Source: a virus. Taken from it: a stretch of 63,939 nucleotides of DNA. The position numbers and the translations under genes are program-made. Shown piece after piece: positions 57,258 through 63,939 of the stretch. The notes under the pieces are model-generated. The model was not told the DNA's origin and ran no database searches. It saw only the letters and a program-made list of their open reading frames with translations. The stretch is from positions 1 to 63,939 of IMG/VR virus record IMGVR_UViG_3300046656_000719; one strand, written 5' to 3'. Each line of letters starts with the position of its first letter. The stretch's first letter is position 1.

Positions 57258-58274
57258 TCACCACTGCACTCGGCCCTCGGCCACGGCGGCGTCGGCTTCG
57301 GCGATCAGTCTCGCCGCTTCCTTCTCGCCGTACCGCTGCACGTTGCGGACGTCATACATGGCTTCGTAATCGGCGCGCGTGAGTATCTTACGCGACACAG
57401 GCGCACTGCCCGACTTGACGGTCGAGGGTGCAACCTGACTCGATAGGGATGGCTGCGCAGGCATCGGGTTCGGTGCGGGCGCGGGCGGCTGGGCTCCGTT
57501 GCCACCGGGGTAGGCCACTTGGCCGCTTTCCTTGCGCCATGTTTCGACCAGCTTCGCGATCTTGTCGGGTTTCCCCTTCTCGATTGCCTGCGAAGCCAGC
57601 TGGCGGTAGGTCACCTCGGTGTAGTCCGGTGCCGTATCCAACCACGCGATCCACTGCGGCGAAGCGTCGATGGCGGGCCACTCCGGAACGAGGTCGATCA
57701 CCTCCCTCCAGAAGCTGCTCAACTCGCTCTTCACCACGTGCGTCTGCACCTGCTCGACCTGCTGTGCCACCGCGCCAAACCGTTTCTCCAGCTGGGCGCG
57801 CTCGGCGGCAATCGCCTCCTGCGCCATGCGGCGCACGAAGTCGACCAAGTCCTCGCCGAAACTGTCGATGTCCTGTTGCGTGGCCGGAGAGCCTGCGGCA
57901 GGGGCTGCTGCGGGCTGCTCGATCTGGGCGCTCAACGCCGCCAATCGCTCAGCTTGGTCGCGTATCTGCTGGTGCAGGCGCGGCACCTCGGCGTCGAACT
58001 TGCCCGCTAGGGTGTCAAACCTTTGCCGCCAATACGCTGCATCCTCTGCCGGGACCGGCGGCTGCGGAACCGCCTGAACCGGGGCGGCGGGCTGCGGTGA
58101 CGGAGCGGGCGCGGGTGGGGCGGGCGGTGCGGGCTGGGGTATGGGTGCGGACGGCTCGGCCGGGGTCTCGCTCACGGGGAGCGAGGTCGGTGTCTCGTCT
58201 GCATTGCCATACGCGGCCACGCGTATCGCCTCGGCTTCCGCTTCCTGTCGCTCTATGACCTGCGGCAACGCCAC
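57258..58274 (-). CDS. Scaffolding protein
   Basis: 338 residues from GTG at 58274 (AAAGG upstream). Pro/Ala-rich N-terminus (about 30-75), long coiled-coil (about 80-185) and a conserved-looking C-terminal segment ending RLIAEADAAVAEGRVQW. Position between portal and coat and acidic helical nature fit the scaffold. Confidence 0.82.
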   Translation of the reverse strand: MALPQVIERQEAEAEAIRVAAYGNADETPTSLPVSETPAEPSAPIPQPAPPAPPAPAPSPQPAAPVQAVPQPPVPAEDAAYWRQRFDTLAGKFDAEVPRLHQQIRDQAERLAALSAQIEQPAAAPAAGSPATQQDIDSFGEDLVDFVRRMAQEAIAAERAQLEKRFGAVAQQVEQVQTHVVKSELSSFWREVIDLVPEWPAIDASPQWIAWLDTAPDYTEVTYRQLASQAIEKGKPDKIAKLVETWRKESGQVAYPGGNGAQPPAPAPNPMPAQPSLSSQVAPSTVKSGSAPVSRKILTRADYEAMYDVRNVQRYGEKEAARLIAEADAAVAEGRVQW

Positions 58275-58365
58275 GCTAGCTACCTTTCCCTTTTACGCCA
58301 ACTCGCTCCGGGTGCGTCGTGCTAATGGGGACACGGGATGCACTCTCGGCTATGGGCTGTGCGGG

Positions 58366-58638
58366 TTAATACATTCCCGGGATCGCCGTTTTCGGGCGGC
58401 CGGGAGGTGAATTGGGTCGTTCCAACGCAGACACGTTGTCCACGTTTTCGATCAACTTGGCGAGGTCCGTGGCGAAGCTCGCGCGACCCTGCGCGCGGTA
58501 GACCATGGGCGCTTCCAGCGCCACCATGGCAGCGTGCTCACGGGCAATCTCGGCACGCAGGTGCTCGACGAAGGGGGCCAGCTGCGGATCTTTCTTGATC
58601 CGCACCAAGGCTTCGCGCAGCGGCTGCGTAAGTTGCAT
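58366..58638 (-). CDS. Small protein between portal and scaffold
   Basis: 90 residues. Helical N-terminus (REALVRIKKDPQLAPFVEHL). Common in position in related podoviruses; unknown role, perhaps procapsid assembly. No clear ribosome site upstream. Confidence 0.62.
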   Translation of the reverse strand: MQLTQPLREALVRIKKDPQLAPFVEHLRAEIAREHAAMVALEAPMVYRAQGRASFATDLAKLIENVDNVSALERPNSPPGRPKTAIPGMY

Positions 58639-58656
58639 GATGGGCGGACTATAGCA

Positions 58657-61089
58657 CTAGTGCAGCCGTCGCGGTGGGGCGAACGCCGTCACGGCACCGG
58701 GCTGCTGGGTGGGCATGGTCTTCGGCGCTGGCGCGCTGCCGCCCGGGGGGCCGCCCATGGTTTCACCGAGGACGCCCATGAGACCCGGCGGCACCACCGG
58801 AGCGCCCGGGGGTGCGCTCATCACGTGCATCTGCTCGTTGTCGACGGTGCCGCCGGTTAATTGGCCATCCGGGCCGACCTCAAGGTGCAGTTTCTGCGAG
58901 GGCGCGCCCGCGATGGCGAGTTGCAGCTTCTCGTTGCGATCCTTCTCCGCCTGTGCCGCCTGCGACGCCTGCGCGACGCGGGCGCGGATGACCTCGGGCC
59001 GCGGGACAATTTGATCCGTGTCCATATCGAGGTTCTTGGCAGCGATGCGCAGCATGGCGGCGATGGCTTCCTCGCCGACGATTTGATTCACCAGCGGGTT
59101 CGTAAGGGCGAGTTGCAGGAATTCGTTAATCCTCTGCTGCTGGGTCTCCTTCACTACCAAGGAGTTGGCCCCGCGCGCGACCACGTGAATGTCACCCTTC
59201 AACGACGGATCGGTGCCGAACATCATGTTATAAAACCACAGCCGTTCAATGAGCGGCTCGATGACGTTCAAGTCGATATTTGCGATCACCTGCTTGATGG
59301 ACTTCCCGGCGTTCTGCATGAGCATGCTCATGCCCGAGGAGGTCCGCAACGCGCCGCCCTGCCCCTGCGCGTCGCCGGTCATGTAGCGCGGGATGCCGGT
59401 GTGCTCGTCCGCCATCTCGGAAAAGAAGCGGTACACCTGCATCAACTCGCCCGAGATGATCGGCGGGGCGAAGAACTCCACCGCCTTGGCGGTGGACCCG
59501 TAGGGGTCGGAGGTGAACTGGTGGATCTTCCACGGGTACAGCTGGGTCAGATCCTCGCCCGGGGGCAGCCGGTCGGTGTTGTAGGCGACCTGCGGCCCGC
59601 TCGCGATGCCCATATTGTTCGCAATCGCACGCGCGGCGACGTTGCACTGCGCCTGCGAATCCCTGCACAGGTCGGGCACGCCGTTGCCCCAGAAGGTGCC
59701 GGGGACTTCCTCGTAGGAGGCTTTGTAGTAGGGCTTGCGCGCCAAGGGGTCGGGGTTCAGCGTCGCCTTGATCACCCACGAGCCGATCAACCACACCTCG
59801 CAGGGATACTCCTTGAGTTGATCGGGAACCGATGCCTCGGGCATGCCCCATTCCACCAGCATCTTGCCCTGCACGCTGCCCCAGAACTGCAGGGCATCAA
59901 TCAACTTACCGGGATTGGACCCAATCGCGGCAACGGATTTACCCTCGGCCTCGGCCTTGGCGGAGTCGATGTAGAGCCATTCGTTCAGCCCGCCACGGCC
60001 GTACTGATCGAGCACCGCGTCGATGGCAGCATCCGAGTAGCCCGGCACGCCCTTGAGTTCCAGCAGGGCACTGCGCGACAGCTTATGTCGTTCAATGAAG
60101 TCGCCGTCGTCCACATTGGTGGCATGCGCCGCCGGGTAGACCATGAAGGGATCGACCCGTGCCCACTCCAAGCACAAGTAGTCTTCCGCTTTGGCGACGA
60201 CGTTGTAGGGATTGTCCGGTGTGGGGCTCGGCACCCACTTGAGTTTTCGTTTCCTTCGAACGATGGGGCCTTTGATGACCGCGGCGGGGAAGGTGGCAAT
60301 GTCGTTGATGAACTCCGACATCGCGTCGTGGAAGCCCCCCTCGGCGAGTTGGTCCTCCATCTTGACTTCCATGCGCTCCATACGCTCGGCCGCCTGCACC
60401 TTGGCATTGGCCTGCACGCGGTCGTAGAGCGCCGCGGCGTCGCGCGCGATGTACTCCGGCCCCACCGGCAAGCCGGTTGCTTGGGTAAACGCCTGCGCCT
60501 CCTGCAGGGCTTGGTTCTGCACCGACTGGGCGACCTGTGGCGGCAGGTCGGCCTGCGGGGAGGGCGCGATGGTCCACGGCTTCTCGTTCTTCGTTCCCAT
60601 CATGACGTCGCGAATCCAACTCGCCGCCGAGCGGCACTTGTTGGATGTCAACATCATGTATATTTCGCTGCCCCCCATCTTGCGGATCTCGCTCAGGCGC
60701 TCGGGGTCGTATTCCCCCCTGCGCTGGCGCATGCACTGCAGCATGCGCTCCTCGACGATGAGGCGTTTCGCATCCAAGGCGGACTGCCAGCAGCCGCGCA
60801 CGTGCGCGGCGAGCCCTTGAACGACCGGCTGGTTGTTGGTCTGCTCGGCAGCCGCGCGGCGCGCTTCGATGGAAGCATTCCCCTCCATCTGCATGATCCC
60901 GCCCACCGACATCGGGCCGAGCGGGGCGCGGGCGACCGCACCCGGGGGTGCCGGGGGCACCATCGGGGGAGCCGCCGGGGCTCCGAAGGGCGCGTATTGC
61001 GAGGGAGGTCCGGGCGGCAGAGATGGCGGGGGAACCGCCCCTGTGGGAGAGGTTGGCAGGCCGCCGCCCGGGGGGAAAACGGCTGACAT
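58657..61089 (-). CDS. Portal protein (P22-like)
   Basis: 810 residues. Pro-rich N-terminal extension (about 1-75), then portal core: 'CRSAASWIRDVMMG' (about 150), 'GTFWGNGVPDLCRDSQ' and 'FFSEMADEHTGIPRYMTGDA' (typical of podovirus P22-like portals), helical C-terminus with Ala/Gln-rich segment. It forms the 12-mer through which DNA is packaged. Confidence 0.9.
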   Translation of the reverse strand: MSAVFPPGGGLPTSPTGAVPPPSLPPGPPSQYAPFGAPAAPPMVPPAPPGAVARAPLGPMSVGGIMQMEGNASIEARRAAAEQTNNQPVVQGLAAHVRGCWQSALDAKRLIVEERMLQCMRQRRGEYDPERLSEIRKMGGSEIYMMLTSNKCRSAASWIRDVMMGTKNEKPWTIAPSPQADLPPQVAQSVQNQALQEAQAFTQATGLPVGPEYIARDAAALYDRVQANAKVQAAERMERMEVKMEDQLAEGGFHDAMSEFINDIATFPAAVIKGPIVRRKRKLKWVPSPTPDNPYNVVAKAEDYLCLEWARVDPFMVYPAAHATNVDDGDFIERHKLSRSALLELKGVPGYSDAAIDAVLDQYGRGGLNEWLYIDSAKAEAEGKSVAAIGSNPGKLIDALQFWGSVQGKMLVEWGMPEASVPDQLKEYPCEVWLIGSWVIKATLNPDPLARKPYYKASYEEVPGTFWGNGVPDLCRDSQAQCNVAARAIANNMGIASGPQVAYNTDRLPPGEDLTQLYPWKIHQFTSDPYGSTAKAVEFFAPPIISGELMQVYRFFSEMADEHTGIPRYMTGDAQGQGGALRTSSGMSMLMQNAGKSIKQVIANIDLNVIEPLIERLWFYNMMFGTDPSLKGDIHVVARGANSLVVKETQQQRINEFLQLALTNPLVNQIVGEEAIAAMLRIAAKNLDMDTDQIVPRPEVIRARVAQASQAAQAEKDRNEKLQLAIAGAPSQKLHLEVGPDGQLTGGTVDNEQMHVMSAPPGAPVVPPGLMGVLGETMGGPPGGSAPAPKTMPTQQPGAVTAFAPPRRLH

Positions 61090-61146
61090 CAGCAGCGTCG
61101 GTGGGATGCCGCGTTCATGCCGCGCATGCTAGCACGTAATTTGTGG

Positions 61147-62583
61147 TTAGGCTGACCATCTGAACGGGGCGGGCAGGATTTTCCGCGCCTGCGTGCGCGT
61201 TACGCCCCCCGTGGAGCGTCCGCCGTCGTGCTGCAGGCAGGCGTAACCGATTGCGTCGCCATAGTCAGAATGGGGGTGCGTTTTTTCGGGCGTATCCGCG
61301 GTGTCGCCCTTGAGGTTCGTCTTGTAGCGGTACTTGGATCGCACCGCGGTGATGAACTCCTTGCACGCCGGGTCGACGAGGAAGGCAGCCTTCCCCTCCA
61401 CCGTGCGCGTCATGTAGGAATCCACGGCCGCGATGCGCGCCGAGGGGGTGTTGGTCCGCGCGGCGACCACCTTCAGCCCTTCCTTCTTGAAAATGTCGGC
61501 GACGGTGCGCTCGTCGGTCTGTGCTCTCTGGAAGGCGGCGGGATCTATGACGAGGAGCGCCGCGTGGCGCGGATACTTGAGGGCGAGGAGCGGCTTCAGC
61601 CGTTCGCGGGCGAATCTCAGCGCGCCCATGCCATCGGCATGACCGGTTATGGCGTCAAGGATGAGGACGCGGCCGTCGTAGGTGAGTTGCGTGATGACGG
61701 CAGTGGGGTTCAACCCGGCGTCGACGCCGATGACGAGGGGAGAGGACGGCAGCGGGGTCAGGGGGGTCGTTGCAACGTGCGTCGTCAGGGAAAAGGCACG
61801 GAACACCGGGCGACCGGCCAAGGAGCGGCCGAATTTCGCGTGCACGTAGACGTCGATCCACTCTTCGGTCTTCCCCTGAACGAGGTTCGTGTAGTAGTCC
61901 GGGTCGAGGCAGTGCAGCCAGTCCGCTTCCGGTGAGAGCCCGGAGGGCTGCGTCGTCACGTGCACGTTGGGCGGGGGCGTGGTGAGGTAGTCCTCCCAGA
62001 AGGTGTCCGCATCCGGGGGATTCGAGGCACCCCACACCTTCTTCAGGAGGTGGACCTCTTGGGTGGCAGGGTCGACTTCCGCGCAGCCGACGCCGTTCAT
62101 GGCCCGGTCCGGGTAGCGGCCGACGCGGGTGGTCAGGGCATTGAAGACGTCGGAGTTGATCTCGCGAAACTCGTCCATCATCGCGTATGAAAGTTGAAGG
62201 GAAAGTAAACGCCGAACGTCATTGGCATCATCCAAGCCACGAAACAACACTTCGCACCGCACATCGTCCAAGACTATGGTGAACTTCATCTGGGTCTTCT
62301 CGTAGAAACCCGCTTCACCGTCGGGAAACCACTTGAGGAAGTCCGGAATCGTCGTATCGAGCAGCATCTGCCGGGTATTTCGCACCACGGCAACCCTTGA
62401 ACGACGCAACCCGGCACCGGCCACGCCCTTGGAAGAGGGGCAGGGGTAGATCCGCTTCGCTTCCCGTGCGATCTTGATGATGGACGCCGTGGTCTTGGTG
62501 CTGCCGACGGGTCCGCAGATCAGGTCGACGAACTTGTCCCCGGTCAGGTAGGGCAGCGTGGAGGGAACCGCGGTGAAATTCAT
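61147..62583 (-). CDS. Terminase large subunit
   Basis: 478 residues from the ATG at 62583, coupled by ATGA to the small membrane gene upstream; GTG at 62595 is a weaker alternative. Walker A GPVGSTKTT (24-32), Walker B YAMMDEFRE (133-141), nuclease D288 in GVDAG, D347 in VIDPAA and HSDYGDAIGYA (438-448). ATPase plus RNase-H-like nuclease, P22/SPP1-like type. Confidence 0.93.
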   Translation of the reverse strand: MNFTAVPSTLPYLTGDKFVDLICGPVGSTKTTASIIKIAREAKRIYPCPSSKGVAGAGLRRSRVAVVRNTRQMLLDTTIPDFLKWFPDGEAGFYEKTQMKFTIVLDDVRCEVLFRGLDDANDVRRLLSLQLSYAMMDEFREINSDVFNALTTRVGRYPDRAMNGVGCAEVDPATQEVHLLKKVWGASNPPDADTFWEDYLTTPPPNVHVTTQPSGLSPEADWLHCLDPDYYTNLVQGKTEEWIDVYVHAKFGRSLAGRPVFRAFSLTTHVATTPLTPLPSSPLVIGVDAGLNPTAVITQLTYDGRVLILDAITGHADGMGALRFARERLKPLLALKYPRHAALLVIDPAAFQRAQTDERTVADIFKKEGLKVVAARTNTPSARIAAVDSYMTRTVEGKAAFLVDPACKEFITAVRSKYRYKTNLKGDTADTPEKTHPHSDYGDAIGYACLQHDGGRSTGGVTRTQARKILPAPFRWSA

Positions 62584-62681
62584 CCGAAAAACCACATTAT
62601 GACGAAGATCCCACCGAGAACGAGCCCGATCACCAGCACGGCGCAGGCACCGTCGCCGTTGTCGGCGTAGTTACGGAGCAT
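62580..62681 (-). CDS. Single-span membrane peptide
   Basis: 33 residues, ATG overlapping the 3' end of the gene before and ATGA-coupled to the terminase. Hydrophobic helix (about 13-32: CAVLVIGLVLGGIFVIMWFF). Too short to classify; it may be a lysis or immunity peptide. Confidence 0.5.
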   Translation of the reverse strand: MLRNYADNGDGACAVLVIGLVLGGIFVIMWFFG

Positions 62682-63249
62682 AGTCGGGGTCGATGACGTC
62701 CTCGGGGGGAACCGGGGTGGCGGCGGCTTCGTAGACCAGCTTCTGCACTTCCTGCGGAGTGACCCCGCGCAAGGTTTGTTGGGGAGCAGCCGGGCCGAGG
62801 TTGATGACGAGTTGATAGGTGCCGCCCGCGCCGTTCAGGTTGAGGGTAGCCCCGTTACCGGGAGCGGTGGCGGACTTGAACCGGTCCGCCTTGCCGGAGA
62901 CGGTGCCGAGGATCTCGTGTGCTTTGAGGCGGGCTAGGGCGGGCTGCGCAGGATCGGCGAGGATTTCGTAGACGATGGGGAGCCCCGCTTCGTGCAGGAC
63001 AGCGGACTTGGCTTCCACGCCGAAACCGGCCGCGGTGAGTTCTTGAACGAGAGCCCGGACCCGTGCAGTGAAGGTGGGCGAAGTAAGAAGTTGACTGAAA
63101 ACCTCTAAGGGGATCGCGTTCCTATGCAGCAACTCCTCGATGGGAAGGGCGGGTCCGCAGCGGTTACGCGCTACGAGGAGCGCGACGAAGTCTTCCGTGA
63201 TGGCATCTTCGACCTGCGTGAGCAGTTCTTGCGGGCGTTGCAGCGGCAC
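62671..63249 (-). CDS. Probable terminase small subunit
   Basis: 192 residues from GTG at 63249; the upstream in-frame extension overlaps another gene and is not credible. Helical N-terminal HTH-like region (LPIEELLHRNAIPLEVFSQL, about 34-53), central helices, and a C-terminal 'LRGVTPQEVQKLVYEAAATP' tail. It sits directly upstream of the terminase in the order expected. Its start is preceded by a hairpin that holds the ribosome site. Confidence 0.6.
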   Translation of the reverse strand: MPLQRPQELLTQVEDAITEDFVALLVARNRCGPALPIEELLHRNAIPLEVFSQLLTSPTFTARVRALVQELTAAGFGVEAKSAVLHEAGLPIVYEILADPAQPALARLKAHEILGTVSGKADRFKSATAPGNGATLNLNGAGGTYQLVINLGPAAPQQTLRGVTPQEVQKLVYEAAATPVPPEDVIDPDYAP

Positions 63250-63251
63250 GG

Positions 63252-63276
63252 CTCCTCCGGACGTTGTCCGGAGGAG
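63252..63276 (-). promoter_or_regulatory. Hairpin sequestering the ribosome site of the terS-like gene
   Basis: Perfect 11-bp stem with a 3-nt loop; on the transcript it reads CTCCTCCGGAC-AAC-GTCCGGAGGAG. The 3' arm contains GGAGGAG, and the GTG start lies 2 nt after it. Folding would block initiation, so translation of the gene may depend on upstream ribosome movement or a regulator. Confidence 0.65.
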
Positions 63277-63293
63277 TATACCGGTCTCGCTAA

Positions 63294-63776
63294 CTACAGC
63301 GGCATGACGACCGGGGGGACCGGGCCGCCGGTCGGGTAGTTCGGGGGGCTCGGCCAGCCAGCCGACAGACTGGTGTCGATCACGGTCCAGCGCGCACCCA
63401 CACCGGAGATCCAGATGACGGCCAAGGCTTTGCCCTGCGGAACGCTCGGGGGCAGCGGCGGCCAGATGACGCCCGGGGGCGGCAGCGCATGGTCCGGCCG
63501 GGCCGGGTAGATCGGCAAGCCGTTGTCCACCTGCGGCGGCAGCGGCAGGGGGTGACCCGGGTGGGCCATGTCGGGTGGAAGCGGGGGGAGCCCTTGGCTG
63601 GGGTGGCCCGGGGAGCCCGGGAGCCCTTGATCGGGAGAAGGCGGGTTCGGAAGACCCTGACCGGGATAGACGGGGCCGCCCGGGAGTTCTTGGCCCGGCA
63701 GTCCTGATGCGGCAACGGGGTCGAGCATCACCAGCGAGCGAGCGCCGGTGGAGAGATTGGTGAGCACGGCAAGCAT
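63294..63776 (-). CDS. Pro/Gly-repeat protein, first late gene
   Basis: 160 residues from the ATG at 63776 (AAGGAG). A short N-terminal domain (LAVLTNLSTGARSLVMLD), then a repetitive 'GLPG/QGLP' Pro/Gly section (about 28-90) and a beta-rich end (KALAVIWISGVGARWTVID). It is the first late gene, about 100 bases downstream of a putative promoter. Low-complexity design is similar to that of the gene at 48362. Function unknown. Confidence 0.65.
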   Translation of the reverse strand: MLAVLTNLSTGARSLVMLDPVAASGLPGQELPGGPVYPGQGLPNPPSPDQGLPGSPGHPSQGLPPLPPDMAHPGHPLPLPPQVDNGLPIYPARPDHALPPPGVIWPPLPPSVPQGKALAVIWISGVGARWTVIDTSLSAGWPSPPNYPTGGPVPPVVMPL

Positions 63777-63873
63777 GGGATCTCCTTGGGTGGCGGGTGA
63801 GAATGGGAGTATGCACGCGAGGAGATGACGGTTCGAGGATTTTTGGAAATTTTTTGGGCGCAGCCGCAAAACC

Positions 63874-63882
63874 ATGATACCA
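63874..63882 (-). promoter_or_regulatory. Extended -10 promoter for the late arm
   Basis: On the minus strand TGGTATCAT followed by GG, the same TGGTAT-x-x-T(GG) pattern as the early promoters at 2605 and 4372. No clear -35. The leader of about 98 bases contains A/T-rich runs. It probably starts transcription of the structural genes. Confidence 0.5.
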
Positions 63883-63925
63883 GTAGGGTCTCTCGAAAAC
63901 AGGGGCCTTGCGATGAGGGGGACAG

Positions 63926-63939
63926 ATAAAGGGGGGGCC
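63926..63939. repeat. Right copy of near-identical terminal repeat
   Basis: ATAAA, seven G, CC at the end of the window, matching the first bases except for one G fewer. Its position outside both arms fits a genome end or the joint of a circular map. Confidence 0.5.

Noticed and set aside
58861-61086. Plus-strand open frame (about 740 codons) opposite the portal
   Set aside because: Shadow of the portal gene; composition is antisense-like and it has no coherent motifs.
62595-63816. Longer starts for terminase (GTG 62595) and for the terS-like frame (63816)
   Set aside because: The first lacks a ribosome site compared with the ATGA-coupled 62583. The second overlaps the Pro/Gly-repeat gene in another frame and has shadow composition.
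1-63939. Prophage/temperate features (integrase, att sites), tRNAs, CRISPR arrays, insertion sequences
   Set aside because: None was recognised. The dispersed palindrome is not a CRISPR: spacing is irregular and copies lie inside genes.

Overview
The window is almost certainly a complete or near-complete genome of a tailed phage of the podovirus type that infects a high-GC (probably proteobacterial) host. Coding density is very high, genes overlap by ATGA/GTGA, and there is a P22-like portal, a terminase, a scaffold and coat protein, several large internal virion proteins, several tail fibres and no long tape-measure gene. No integrase, transposase, CRISPR array, rRNA or tRNA was seen. The plan (about 64 kb, one giant virion protein) recalls Bcep22-like podoviruses, but that comparison is from memory, not from a search. 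Both ends carry nearly the same 14-15 bp (ATAAA, 7-8 G, CC), so the contig may be circular or have short direct terminal repeats.

Layout: two transcription arms diverge around the contig ends and converge at 29.42-29.45 kb. The plus-strand arm (167-29421) is the early/replication arm. It opens with an A/P/V-rich protein, a terminator and about 1.2 kb of non-coding DNA with hairpins, short repeats and an AT-rich island. It continues with an HTH protein, a MoxR ATPase / VWA-metallopeptidase cassette (4485-8581), about 30 small genes including many zinc ribbons, an N6-adenine-type methyltransferase, a probable Acb2 anti-CBASS sponge and a DnaQ-like exonuclease. It ends with replication genes: family A DNA polymerase, PD-(D/E)XK and VRR-NUC nucleases, SNF2-type helicase, a possible ssDNA-binding protein and a primase-helicase.

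The minus-strand arm (63776 down to 29449) is the late arm. In transcription order it holds a probable small terminase subunit, large terminase, portal, scaffold, major capsid, two paralogous beta-rich capsid-associated proteins, connector genes, three fibres (collagen-like, lectin-like, S74 chaperone), a small membrane/lipoprotein group, another connector and a tail protein ending in a Hint domain. After these come a stabilisation-type protein, an acetyltransferase, internal virion proteins, a methyltransferase-PAPS-reductase fusion, a 3233-residue polyvalent protein (GHKL ATPase, three HExxH peptidase motifs, FtsK-gamma-like winged helix) and an HNH endonuclease.

The most striking unexplained signal is an 18-bp palindrome, TTATTTTCGCGAAAATAA, present in 14 exact or near-exact copies. 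All lie in the early arm (1284-29447) and none was seen in the late arm. Copies sit just upstream of genes, in the leader, at the convergent junction, and in frame inside four genes. The pattern resembles dispersed operator/centromere sites such as KorB operators, Noc sites or L5 stoperators, and suggests an arm-wide silencing, organising or partition system.
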